The position numbers and the translations under genes were made by a program. Under the pieces are notes generated by a model. It ran no database searches, had not been told where the DNA came from, and was given only the letters and a program-made list of their open reading frames with translations. 49,512 nucleotides of DNA from positions 1-49,512 of the forward strand of contig JADHVR010000019.1 in assembly GCA_016783885.1 (NCBI GenBank), given 5' to 3'. Numbering within the stretch: position 1 is the first letter of the stretch; every line of letters begins with the position of its first letter. This DNA is from Bacteroidales bacterium. GTDB taxonomy: Bacteria > Bacteroidota > Bacteroidia > Bacteroidales > JAADJA01. Positions 41,345 through 49,512 of this stretch are shown here, one piece after another.

Positions 41345-43420
41345 CTATTTCAACAGGATGCACTTTTTTGTTTCAGTGAAATCACCGGTTTGAATACTAT
41401 AGAAATAAATTCCTGAATCAACAGGTTCACCTCTGTCAGTCAACCCATCCCATACCACCGAATGTTTGCCAACCGGTTGTTTTTCATTCACCAATGTCCG
41501 TACTTCCTGCCCTTGCATACTATAAACCTTTAAAAGTACTTTGCCCGAAACCGGTAACTGATAACCAATTTCTGTTGACTGAGAAAATGGATTAGGATAA
41601 TTGGGATAAAGAATAATTTTAGAGGATACTTCATCTTGTTCAGGAATTGCAGTTCCCGTATTTTCATAAAGGTAAGCCGTAACATGTAATTCTTGTGTCA
41701 GCACTAAGTTATCTTCATTGGAAAATACGGCATACCATGAATCTGCACATGGCAAAACAAAATCAATAGTATTGCCTGAACTGCCCTGAAATATCTCAAA
41801 TGCCTGAAAGCTCTGAGTTGTTGTATAATTATTAAAATTCTCTTCATCACAGATAAAGAAATCAATATGACCGTTGTCGGCAGGTTGGGAGAAAGTATTA
41901 TAATCATCAATGTTATCACCATACAAAATTTCTCTTGGCAGGTCATATTCTAAAACAATTCTGTAATTATCATCAGGGTTGGGAGGCATAGTATCAGGAG
42001 ATACATCGATAGCAGGAAGTGTTCCCGGCAATATTACATTCCAGTTATAAAAGATGCCGATGCCGCTATTTGTAATAATAGTTTCCATACCGGTTGCCGG
42101 ATAATTTCCAATACTGCTTGTAACCTGCGCTGTGTAGGTGCGGTTATCGCCAAGATAAAATTGTTTGTGACCGTTATAGTCGGTCCAGCCGGCAGTACAA
42201 CCCCAAGCTACACAAGGATTACTCCTTATTTTAATTCTTGCACCGTCAACAGGCGCTCCATAATTATCAGTTACATTAACATTAAGGGTGCATACTTCGG
42301 TATATCTTTCTGTTGCATCCCAGATAAAGCTATCGCCGCGCCAGTTGAAGTTAGATGCCACATCCCAGCCCCAGTTCTCATAACCTTCCGGGTAGTCAAT
42401 AAATGTATTTACAGGCTCCCATGTAATCCATCGTCTTTCCCAGAATTCATTGATCTTATGATTATCGCTATACATAGCGTCAACAGCCGTTGGAATAAGA
42501 GATGCACGTGCTGCCGCCGAGGTAAGATATGAATGAACACTACAGGTTCCGAGATGTTGATGATAGATACGAACAGGCTGGTTGTGGTGAGGATTCGACT
42601 GGAATGTCATAACATCTTTAATCCATTGAGTAACAGCTCCGACTGCTCCGTTATCAACTGTATTTTGTTCACATTTCCAAAATACATCACAGGTGTCTAA
42701 GTAATCACGCAGCAAGGGATACCCAGGATCATTATGATTCATAAGGAAATCACGCCAGAAAACACCTGTTGGCGGGTCTGCCGGATTTCCAGTATTAGGA
42801 TCAATATAATTTGGTGTCTCCTTATGTAATTTAGGATGTACTATATACCAGTAATAAATATCACGAGGCAGCTCTATTTCCTCAATATTGCCCTGTTCCA
42901 AAACCTTGTAAACAGTTGTGGAGTAATAATCATCGCCGGCGTAATCAACTATCTCGACAAAATCGAAATAGACGGCAATTTCATATAAGGACTCCACATT
43001 CTCGATTAATATTTGTAAAGCCATATTACCGGCAAGTTCTTGCGGAGCAAAATGAGCCGCTTCAAAGCAGATTTCATCAATATAAGGATCTACGGCATCA
43101 ATAATTATTCCTGCATATAAATTTTGATCTGCTATATCAAGTCTTCGGAAATTATCTCTTAAATCCATTTTAAGCCAGTTTGGAGCAATATCTATTGCTG
43201 CTTCAGCATCGGGAGTTAGATTATTGGGCGGAAGGCTTAATTCCAGGAAGTTGGTTCCGGATTGAACCGAAACGTAACATTTTTCTCCAACAGGAATTAG
43301 CTCTGTAAAAGAAACAGAGTCAATTATTACCCATTGTGCTTTAACATTTGTTGAAATAAGTAAACAAGATACTGCAATATAAAAGATTACAGCTTGCAAG
43401 TAATGATTTGTCTTTTTCAT
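41345..43420 (-). CDS. T9SS-secreted transglutaminase-like protein
   Basis: 691 aa from the ATG at 43420, chosen because a good signal peptide follows at once (LQAVIFYIAVSCLLISTNVKAQ); the open frame runs 21 codons further upstream without one. Residues ~30-260 are not assigned. A transglutaminase-like core spans ~255-360: HQHLGTCSVHSYLTSAAARA supplies the candidate Cys (~291), and DNHKINEFWERRWITWEPVN and GYENWGWD supply possible His/Asp partners. A carboxypeptidase-regulatory-like beta domain follows (LNVNVTDNYGAPVDGARIKI), then a T9SS type A domain (LYPNYPNPFSQSTEIGYQLP to FTETKKCILLK). It could crosslink, cleave or only bind protein. It lies 94 bp downstream of the C25-like protease gene. 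Confidence 0.8.
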   Translation of the reverse strand: MKKTNHYLQAVIFYIAVSCLLISTNVKAQWVIIDSVSFTELIPVGEKCYVSVQSGTNFLELSLPPNNLTPDAEAAIDIAPNWLKMDLRDNFRRLDIADQNLYAGIIIDAVDPYIDEICFEAAHFAPQELAGNMALQILIENVESLYEIAVYFDFVEIVDYAGDDYYSTTVYKVLEQGNIEEIELPRDIYYWYIVHPKLHKETPNYIDPNTGNPADPPTGVFWRDFLMNHNDPGYPLLRDYLDTCDVFWKCEQNTVDNGAVGAVTQWIKDVMTFQSNPHHNQPVRIYHQHLGTCSVHSYLTSAAARASLIPTAVDAMYSDNHKINEFWERRWITWEPVNTFIDYPEGYENWGWDVASNFNWRGDSFIWDATERYTEVCTLNVNVTDNYGAPVDGARIKIRSNPCVAWGCTAGWTDYNGHKQFYLGDNRTYTAQVTSSIGNYPATGMETIITNSGIGIFYNWNVILPGTLPAIDVSPDTMPPNPDDNYRIVLEYDLPREILYGDNIDDYNTFSQPADNGHIDFFICDEENFNNYTTTQSFQAFEIFQGSSGNTIDFVLPCADSWYAVFSNEDNLVLTQELHVTAYLYENTGTAIPEQDEVSSKIILYPNYPNPFSQSTEIGYQLPVSGKVLLKVYSMQGQEVRTLVNEKQPVGKHSVVWDGLTDRGEPVDSGIYFYSIQTGDFTETKKCILLK

Positions 43421-43461
43421 TATATTATATTTTTGTTTATTTGATTTATTATGTTTTAGGC

Positions 43462-43501
43462 TGAGGCTAAGGTTTTTCGCCACGAAAGCACCTTAGCCTC
43501 A
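43462..43501. repeat. strong hairpin between the protease and transglutaminase-like genes
   Basis: TGAGGCTAAGGT (43462-43473) pairs perfectly with ACCTTAGCCTCA (43490-43501), with a 16-nt loop. On the minus strand it lies 14 bp after the protease stop but lacks a T run; on the plus strand CCTTTTTT follows. It probably limits read-through from the protease gene into the next. Confidence 0.75.
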
Positions 43502-43514
43502 ACCTTTTTTAATA

Positions 43515-46364
43515 TTATTTCATAAGAATTGCCTTGCGAACCTTTGCAATATTATCAGTTTGAAGGCGATAATAATACATTCCGTTCGGCAGATCGCCTG
43601 CTTCCCAGTTTACCTTGTTTTTTCCGGCAGGACGAATCCCGTTTATCAGAGTTGCGACTTCTTTACCAATGTTGTCATATACTTTTAATGAAACAAAAGT
43701 ATTGTCAGGAATAAAAAATCCAATCGTAGTATTATTACTGCAAGGATTGGGATAATTCTGGTAAAGAATAATATCAGCAATTTCATTTTTCGTTTCTGCT
43801 GGTTCGTTAATCCCGGTAGCAATATGATTACAAGTAAATATAACTTCTCTTGTTTCGCCCTGAGCTAATGAAGGTTGATTCTGATACCAAATATACATCA
43901 AAGCAAAATTATCTTCAACAACAACAGCAATTGCATCAGTATAGATAATATTAACATCTTCGGCTCTGAATGGTAAAAGAATAGTGGGGTGGCGTTCGCC
44001 CCATTTGCTGGTATATCCCGGATTACCTTCTCTGTTCATTGTAATTCTGTATGTTACGGTATCTTTTTCAATTCCCTCATCAATAATAAGTTCATTAGTG
44101 AAAAGAGGTTGCATGAAAACACCTTCATTACACATTTTTATATCCATACCAGGGTCCCCGTAAAGAGCAGAACCGTTGAAGTCCGGAGGGCTTGATACAC
44201 CCGGTGTTCCGTTTATCAAATCAAATTTAAAAGCGATATTTCCTAATAAATATGCTTCTGCCCAGGTATTATTTCTTGCTACTCTATAAAAATATGCTTT
44301 TGTTGAACCATGCTGGTATGAGGCAGATCCTTCGTTAATTACATAACCTGTATATTGGTATGCCCCACCGGTATGAATCCATGACGGAGCCATACAACCG
44401 CTGTTATTTATCTGGCCGATTTGACAATTGCCCAGTCCGAAATAAATTTTCGGATTAGTAGAATTTATATTAATATCAGGACCGGTATGCGGGTCGCCAT
44501 ATACTTGTCCGTTGCTTGAACGGAAGTAGCCTTCATTTCCTGATGACGGATAATGCATTTGCCACACATTAGGACCGCCATGCCCGCTTGTATAAAAAAT
44601 ATCAACGGGGTCATAATCAAAAATATCAATACCATCATTAATCATTGTAACAAGCCATTCGGTTCTGTCAGTTGGTCCGTCGTTATATTCAACAGTTTGA
44701 AGAGAATCAGGATATTTTACGAAATATTGATTATAAGTGGCTTCACTGGTAGAAATTCCCTGAGTAAAATAATTTACATTACAGGAAGTAGTTCCTCCAA
44801 GATTAGTCTTTACTTCAAAACCTGTAGGACCTGACACGAGATTCAGGGCATCCTGGGCATTATAGCCTGTAATGATACCCCAGGCAGCATCGCAGTAATC
44901 ATCATCATCAAGCGCCCTTGTAAATGGCCATACACTGTTTTGAACAAAACTTGGTGATGTTGTTGGAATTTCACAAATAAATCCGATATGGGTAGGATGG
45001 AAATCTGCAACATCATCCTGAATCTCATTCAATGAATTTTCCCAAATAAATAGCTGACCACCATATCGTTCAAGGAGTGCATCGGCAACTGCCTGCCAGT
45101 CTGGATTATTATAGGTTGATTGCTTGATTACGGATGCATAGGTAAGTAGTGGAGGGTCTGCATAAGTAATTATGAATGTTTCGTCTGAAATGTCTTCGGT
45201 GCTATTATTGCCGGCATCAAATACTTTCACTTTTATAAGACATTCATCTGATGGTATATTCGGAAGCTGCCACGAATAAGTTTGCGGATTTCCGGTATGG
45301 CTTGCTATTAAAGTCCATCCACCTCCATTATTTATGGAATAAAAAATACTATCACCTATTACACCTACGTTATCATCGGCAGTCCAGGTAATAGTATGCC
45401 ATTCGAATGTACCCCATTCTTCACCGCCGTTTGGCTCAGTAACTTCAACTGTGGGTGAAGATGCGTCGGTAGCAATTATAAATACAATATCCGAAACATC
45501 AACATCGGAATTATCTCCTCCATCATAAACTATAACTTTCACAAGGCATTGTGCTGAAGGAGTATTTGGTATTATCCATTCGCAATTTTGAGGGTTTCCG
45601 TTATGAGTAGCGATAAATATCCAGTTAGAACCGTTATCAATGGAATAGAACACACTATCGGAGTGAATGCCCATATCGTCTTCGGTAGTCCACTCAATAA
45701 GCTTTGTTTGCCCCACTGTCCAGTCTTCACCGCCATTCGGTATATCTACTGTTACCGTTGGTGGAATGGTATCAGGAACTAAGGGAGACACACTTATATT
45801 ATCAAAAATAATAAGGCATTGATGGTCGCTATATCCGTTTGAGTTATGTCCTGAAAAATAAAAAGTAACCTGTCTGCCTGCCCATGCTTCAATATTTACC
45901 TGGTGAAATTCCCAGGGATACGATTGCGCGGTTCCACCGCCACCGCCTGTATAAAAAAGCCGAGTATAAGTACCGACAGAATCGGCATCCATTATCCAAA
46001 CAAATCCGCCATTGTGCCAGCTTAAACCGGTTACTGCCATATAGAAATTCAGAGAATCTGCCACATCCGGAATAAATACAGATTGTCCTACCATTTGCCA
46101 TTGGTCGGTTGGAGGCCCTGCACTTCCCGATCCTGAAGCACTGCCGGAATTTATATTAATACACCCACACCAACTTCCCTGGTTCTGTACAACATCAGTT
46201 GTATGAGGCCCCGTAACTGTCCAGCCTGTAAAATCGCCGGTTTCAAAATTACCATTAATTATTTGCTGTGCATTTACAGTAACAACACAAAACAGCGAGG
46301 CTATTGCCAAACCGCTGATAATTTTTTTTAGTTTGCCCGAAATTTTTGTATTTTTATTTTGCAT
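43515..46364 (-). CDS. T9SS-secreted gingipain-like (C25) protease with two Ig-like domains
   Basis: 949 aa. Signal peptide (IISGLAIASLFCVVTVNAQ). Residues ~33-195 are a beta-sandwich starting INGNFETGDFTGW. Two ~97-aa Ig-like repeats follow (VDIPNGGEDWTVGQTKLIEW and VTEPNGGEEWGTFEWHTITW). Residues ~410-740 resemble the caspase-like fold of peptidase C25: IFYTSGHGGPNVW supplies the candidate catalytic His (~593) and YFGLGNCQIGQINN the candidate Cys (~646). The pre-His strand and ALYGDPGMDI block also fit C25. A beta domain and a T9SS type A domain (LYQNYPNPCSNNTTIGFFIP to KVRKAILMK) close it. ATG start, with an unusually good Shine-Dalgarno. Confidence 0.85.
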   Translation of the reverse strand: MQNKNTKISGKLKKIISGLAIASLFCVVTVNAQQIINGNFETGDFTGWTVTGPHTTDVVQNQGSWCGCININSGSASGSGSAGPPTDQWQMVGQSVFIPDVADSLNFYMAVTGLSWHNGGFVWIMDADSVGTYTRLFYTGGGGGTAQSYPWEFHQVNIEAWAGRQVTFYFSGHNSNGYSDHQCLIIFDNISVSPLVPDTIPPTVTVDIPNGGEDWTVGQTKLIEWTTEDDMGIHSDSVFYSIDNGSNWIFIATHNGNPQNCEWIIPNTPSAQCLVKVIVYDGGDNSDVDVSDIVFIIATDASSPTVEVTEPNGGEEWGTFEWHTITWTADDNVGVIGDSIFYSINNGGGWTLIASHTGNPQTYSWQLPNIPSDECLIKVKVFDAGNNSTEDISDETFIITYADPPLLTYASVIKQSTYNNPDWQAVADALLERYGGQLFIWENSLNEIQDDVADFHPTHIGFICEIPTTSPSFVQNSVWPFTRALDDDDYCDAAWGIITGYNAQDALNLVSGPTGFEVKTNLGGTTSCNVNYFTQGISTSEATYNQYFVKYPDSLQTVEYNDGPTDRTEWLVTMINDGIDIFDYDPVDIFYTSGHGGPNVWQMHYPSSGNEGYFRSSNGQVYGDPHTGPDININSTNPKIYFGLGNCQIGQINNSGCMAPSWIHTGGAYQYTGYVINEGSASYQHGSTKAYFYRVARNNTWAEAYLLGNIAFKFDLINGTPGVSSPPDFNGSALYGDPGMDIKMCNEGVFMQPLFTNELIIDEGIEKDTVTYRITMNREGNPGYTSKWGERHPTILLPFRAEDVNIIYTDAIAVVVEDNFALMYIWYQNQPSLAQGETREVIFTCNHIATGINEPAETKNEIADIILYQNYPNPCSNNTTIGFFIPDNTFVSLKVYDNIGKEVATLINGIRPAGKNKVNWEAGDLPNGMYYYRLQTDNIAKVRKAILMK

Positions 46365-46370
46365 AATTGT

Positions 46371-46377
46371 TCCTCCT
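46371..46377 (-). promoter_or_regulatory. strong Shine-Dalgarno of the C25-like protease gene
   Basis: Minus strand AGGAGGA, 6 nt before the ATG. A perfect Shine-Dalgarno is unusual for this genome, where the other starts lack one. Confidence 0.75.
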
Positions 46378-46398
46378 GTTTATTTTATTTATTGTGTG

Positions 46399-46406
46399 CA
46401 AAGATA
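46399..46406 (-). promoter_or_regulatory. -7 box of the C25-like protease gene
   Basis: CAAAGATA, minus-strand TATCTTTG, an exact match 34 bp before the ATG. No good -33 at normal spacing. Confidence 0.45.
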
Positions 46407-46469
46407 TAATAATATTACATATCTTAATATATTTGATTTGAACGGAAATTAGGGCTTTTGATTTTATTA

Positions 46470-46477
46470 TACCTTTG
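46470..46477 (+). promoter_or_regulatory. -7 box of the PIF1-like helicase gene
   Basis: TACCTTTG, an exact TAnnTTTG match 18 bp before the ATG. Predicted leader about 15 nt. The -33 is unclear. Confidence 0.4.
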
Positions 46478-46495
46478 TGGTATAAATTAAATTGA

Positions 46496-48973
46496 ATGGA
46501 TATTAATAATAACCCGCAACTACAATTAGCTTACGATTTCGTGCAGTTTACCGGTAAAAATATTTTCCTGACCGGAAAAGCAGGTACCGGAAAAACCACC
46601 TTTTTGCATAACCTGAAAAAACATTCACCCAAACGTATGGTTGTTGTGGCACCAACTGGTGTGGCGGCTATCAATGCTTCAGGTGTAACTATTCATTCCT
46701 TTTTTCAGCTTTCTTTCGGACCCCAACTGCCGGATCATAAAACGTCTGAATATAAGAATCAGGAAAGGCAAGCTAAAGTTAAACGGTTCAGCAAAGAGAA
46801 AATAAATATCATCAAAAGTATGGATTTGCTGATAATTGATGAGATCAGTATGGTAAGAGCCGATTTGCTGGACGGTATTGACAACACCTTACGCAGGTTC
46901 AGAAACAGAAATCTTCCCTTTGGCGGCGTTCAACTGCTAATGATTGGCGACCTGCAGCAACTTGCCCCGGTAGTGAAAGAGGATGAGTGGCACCCGCTCC
47001 GGCAATATTATGATACGCCTTTTTTCTTCAGTAGCAAGGCATTGCTGCAAACCCAATACGTCAGCATAGAACTGCAATATGTTTACCGGCAAAAAGACGA
47101 ACATTTTATTAAACTGCTTAATAAAATCCGTGACAACCAAATAGACAGGGATGTTATTGATGAACTCAATGCAAGATATAAACCTGATTTTAACCATGAT
47201 AATGCAGGTTATATTATCCTTACCACTCACAATGCCAAAGCAAAACAAATTAATGATTCGAAGTTGAGCCGGTTATCCGGGAAAACACATACTTTCAAAG
47301 CAGAAATTACCGGTAATTTTCCGGAATACTCATATCCCACCGATTTTGAATTAAAGCTAAAAGCAGGGGCGCAGGTAATGTTTGTAAAAAATGATCCTGA
47401 TCCGGCTAAGCTGTTTTATAATGGTAAAATAGGAACTATCATCAAAATAAATAAAGATGTTGTGAAGGTGAAATGTGAGGGTGATGAGGAACCCATAAAC
47501 GTTGTACCTGTGGAATGGCAAAAAATGAAGTATGCACTTGATAATGAAACCAAAGAAATTAAAGAAACCGTTGAAGGTACTTTTATACAATATCCGCTGA
47601 AGCTGGCATGGGCAATCACTATCCATAAAAGCCAGGGATTAACTTTTGAGAAAGCCATTATTGATGCACAGGCAGCCTTTGCCCACGGACAGGTGTATGT
47701 GGCACTTAGCCGTCTTCAATCGCTGGAAGGTCTCGTATTGAGTACCCCAATTCAAAAACATAGCGTAAAACACGACAGGACAGTTGAAAGTTTCACGAAG
47801 CATTATGAAGAAAACCAACCTGACAGGATAGAACTTGAAACATCAAGAAAAGTTTATCAGCAACAATTGTTAGCCGGACTTTTTGATTTTAACACTTTAC
47901 AAAAAAATATTTACTATAGTGTTAAATTGGTGAATGAGAATTCAAGCAGCTTACCAACGGGTATCCGGGAACATTTTATTAAAATGAATAATAATGTTAG
48001 AGAAAAGATAGCTGATGTTTCGGTAAAATTCCGCAACCAGCTCTTGTATTTGCTTTCAAAAGAGATTGATGTGGAGAAAGATGCCACTTTGCAGGACCGG
48101 ATACAAAAGGCAAGCGTTTATTTTTCAGAAAAAATTAAAGAATTGGTCGCAGATAAGATAGGGAATATTACGATAGAAACAGACAATAAAGCAGTACGTA
48201 AATCTGTGAAAGATGCGGTTAATAAATTGTTAGGGGAGGCATTATTCAAATCATCCTGTTTACAGGCTTGCCAAAGAGGTTTTATTGTGAAAGATTATTT
48301 GGAGGCAAAAGCCAAAGCTTCTCTTGATGATAAAGCCATAAAACCTGCCCGGAGAAAATCATCTGAACCGGTTAGTACCGATATTATCCACCCCGATTTT
48401 TACAAGCGTCTTAAAGCCTGGCGTGATGCCAATGCCGAAGAACTGGATTGGGACGTTTATATGGTTTTACCATTGAAAACTATGAGGGAGTTGAGTGCCA
48501 GACTACCTGCTACCACTCAGGAGTTAAAAGCAATCAACGGGCTTGGGAAAAAGAAAATAGAAATGTTTGGTAGTGATTTGCTTGAAATGATAATTTTCTA
48601 TCGCAAAGAAAATAATATACAAACCGTTACTTTTAAAGAACCCGAAATTACTGTTAAAGTCCCTGAAAGAAGCAGCAAGCGAATTAGCGTTGAACTGTGG
48701 AAAGCAGGAAAAACAATAGAAGAAATTACCAAAGAAAGACAATTTGCCACATCTACCATCGAAGGGCATTTGGCATATTTTGTAGGTACTGGAGAATTGA
48801 CCGTTGAGGAGATGGTTAGTGCTGAAAAAGTAAAACGTATATCGGATTTTTTTCAAAAGCAAGAAACCACCCTGTTAAGTGAAGCAAAAGCAGCTCTCGG
48901 CGAAGATGTTAAATACAGTGAATTGCGTTTTGTGTTACAGCATCTGAGGTTTAAAGGGGAGATAAAGGATTAG
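46496..48973 (+). CDS. PIF1/RecD-like helicase with HRDC and helix-turn-helix domains
   Basis: 825 aa, a domain set common in Bacteroidota. SF1B helicase motifs: Walker A FLTGKAGTGKTTFL (~24-37), VVVAPTGVAAINASG (motif Ia), LLIIDEISMVRADLLDG (motif II), GGVQLLMIGDLQQLAPV (motif III), and late AITIHKSQGLTFEKAI and VYVALSRLQSLEGL (motifs V-VI). An HRDC-like domain (~625-705, YKRLKAWRDANAEELDWDVY, LKAINGLGKKKIEMFG) and a C-terminal HTH (~735-785, WKAGKTIEEITKERQFATST) follow; these bind DNA or protein. ATG start. Probably acts in DNA repair or replication restart. It diverges from the C25 protease gene. Confidence 0.92.
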   Translation: MDINNNPQLQLAYDFVQFTGKNIFLTGKAGTGKTTFLHNLKKHSPKRMVVVAPTGVAAINASGVTIHSFFQLSFGPQLPDHKTSEYKNQERQAKVKRFSKEKINIIKSMDLLIIDEISMVRADLLDGIDNTLRRFRNRNLPFGGVQLLMIGDLQQLAPVVKEDEWHPLRQYYDTPFFFSSKALLQTQYVSIELQYVYRQKDEHFIKLLNKIRDNQIDRDVIDELNARYKPDFNHDNAGYIILTTHNAKAKQINDSKLSRLSGKTHTFKAEITGNFPEYSYPTDFELKLKAGAQVMFVKNDPDPAKLFYNGKIGTIIKINKDVVKVKCEGDEEPINVVPVEWQKMKYALDNETKEIKETVEGTFIQYPLKLAWAITIHKSQGLTFEKAIIDAQAAFAHGQVYVALSRLQSLEGLVLSTPIQKHSVKHDRTVESFTKHYEENQPDRIELETSRKVYQQQLLAGLFDFNTLQKNIYYSVKLVNENSSSLPTGIREHFIKMNNNVREKIADVSVKFRNQLLYLLSKEIDVEKDATLQDRIQKASVYFSEKIKELVADKIGNITIETDNKAVRKSVKDAVNKLLGEALFKSSCLQACQRGFIVKDYLEAKAKASLDDKAIKPARRKSSEPVSTDIIHPDFYKRLKAWRDANAEELDWDVYMVLPLKTMRELSARLPATTQELKAINGLGKKKIEMFGSDLLEMIIFYRKENNIQTVTFKEPEITVKVPERSSKRISVELWKAGKTIEEITKERQFATSTIEGHLAYFVGTGELTVEEMVSAEKVKRISDFFQKQETTLLSEAKAALGEDVKYSELRFVLQHLRFKGEIKD

Positions 48974-48982
48974 TATTATGAA

Positions 48983-49088
48983 TCATGCTGTTATTTCAAT
49001 ACCTTCTTTCCCGACTATTTCCAGTAAAGGAGAATAATCATCATTAAGAAATCTTGTTGTACCAACTATAAATGGTTCAATTCTGGAA
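48983..49088 (-). pseudogene. C-terminal stub of an unidentified protein
   Basis: A minus-strand frame ending at TGA (48983-48985) codes for IEPFIVGTTRFLNDDYSPLL then EIVGKEGIEITA. It has no start and is closed upstream by in-frame stops near 49090, exactly where the LRR stub begins on the other strand. The fold pattern could suit a PIN-type or similar small domain, but I do not recognise it. Confidence 0.4.
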
Positions 49089-49224
49089 TCAACTCACAGA
49101 TATCAGCCCGATGAAAGGGATGAAGAGTTTAATTAGATTAGAATTAAAAAATAATCCACTCACAAAAGAACAAGTTAATAGACTCAAAAAGGCTTTGCCG
49201 GGAACTAAAATAGTTTTTTTCTAA
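49081..49224 (+). pseudogene. C-terminal stub of a leucine-rich-repeat protein
   Basis: The plus-strand frame reads NQLTDISPMKGMKSLIRLEL then KNNPLTKEQVNRLKKALPGT and KIVFF before TAA at 49222-49224. This is the SDS22-like repeat unit plus the usual LRR end block (NPLT...RLKKALP..KI.F). Only one repeat and the tail remain, so the gene is truncated. It lies ~155 bp from the left end of the insertion sequence. Confidence 0.7.
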
Positions 49225-49378
49225 TTAAACTCCTTAGTATTACAAGCCATATTTTTTTTGTAATATGCCCCTTGCCGTGTGTGGCAGGTCTGGGCTTGCC
49301 TTTCGAAACCGCAGTACAAGGGTGCGCCAAACTCCCCTCTCGAGAGGGGGTGCGTAGGAATTAGCGCAAGCGGGGTCA
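49225..49378. other. short non-coding stretch before the insertion sequence
   Basis: It contains the palindrome CCCCTCTCGAGAGGGG (about 49333-49348) and GC-rich sequence unlike the AT-rich gene flanks. No ORF. Confidence 0.5.
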
Positions 49379-49512
49379 TGTCCTGAAATAGGTTTACACC
49401 AAAAGCTGTTAATAAGTCAACCTATACCAGGACAATTATGAGAACAAAGCAATTTATTCCAGAAAGCTTAAAACGGGAAATCGTTTATGAAGTTTTAACA
49501 GGAAATATAACA
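49379..49512 (+). mobile_element. left end of an insertion sequence (IS3/IS481-like), cut by the window
   Basis: TGTCCTGAAATAGGTTTACA begins at 49379 and looks like the terminal inverted repeat of a Bacteroidota IS. An inverted partial copy (CCTATACCAGGACA, 49421-49434) sits just before the transposase ATG, so the leader can fold. The right end is outside the window. Confidence 0.65.
49438..49512 (+). CDS. transposase, N-terminal fragment (window edge)
   Basis: The first 25 codons, starting at ATG 49438: MRTKQFIPESLKREIVYEVL then TGNIT. The pattern (basic start, helix, then 'KREIVYEVLTGNIT') is that of the helix-turn-helix head of IS3-type OrfA transposases. The rest lies beyond the window, so completeness is unknown. 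Confidence 0.65.
   Translation, partial: MRTKQFIPESLKREIVYEVLTGNIT

Overview
The window reads as the chromosome of an AT-rich Bacteroidota bacterium, most likely of the Bacteroidales or a related anaerobic lineage. The evidence is six exported proteins with C-terminal sorting domains of the type IX secretion system (T9SS), Bacteroidota-style lipoproteins, a BatA-type membrane protein, promoters of the TTG-N20-TAnnTTTG type, and an almost total lack of Shine-Dalgarno sequences. No rRNA, tRNA or CRISPR array was seen.

Layout. (1) 1-13.6 kb is ordinary chromosome: a lipoprotein, stand-alone tRNA methyltransferase MnmD, dipeptidase PepD, an MFS transporter, 16S rRNA methyltransferase RsmG, a histidine kinase with a degenerate receiver, a run of minus-strand genes (membrane protein, YwqK-like lipoprotein, shikimate kinase, YjbQ), RlmB with a Cys-rich small protein, and a BatA/VWA protein. 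(2) 13.6-25.5 kb is an accessory island, all on the plus strand and separated by long repeat-rich non-coding stretches. It holds a 1405-aa nuclease-RecQ helicase overlapped by a membrane-anchored coiled-coil protein, a DEDDh exonuclease, a UPF0175/DUF3368 toxin-antitoxin pair, and a type II restriction-modification locus with an SPPY methyltransferase, a zinc-ribbon mini-protein, a NucS-like nuclease with winged helices, and an MvaI/BcnI-family endonuclease. A ~130-bp direct repeat lies upstream of the helicase and again upstream of the methyltransferase. A 47-bp direct repeat brackets the toxin-antitoxin pair, and an inverted repeat brackets the helicase pair. (3) 25.7-36.4 kb is minus strand: an operon of T9SS-secreted Asp-box and FG-GAP proteins, a lipoprotein, then a glycoside-hydrolase-like protein followed by an EamA transporter. 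(4) 36.5-39.1 kb has an exported protein and a TPR protein. (5) 39.1-46.4 kb begins with an intergenic palindrome cluster, followed by three T9SS cargo proteins (seven FG-GAP-type repeats, a transglutaminase-like protein, and a gingipain/C25-like protease). (6) 46.5 kb to the end has a PIF1-type helicase with HRDC and HTH domains, two gene stubs facing each other, and the left end of an insertion sequence cut by the window.

The main candidate for an undescribed system is the two-gene nuclease-helicase plus membrane coiled-coil module at 14.0-18.9 kb, which has the position and make-up of an anti-phage system. Functional calls come from reading motifs by eye; no database search was run.
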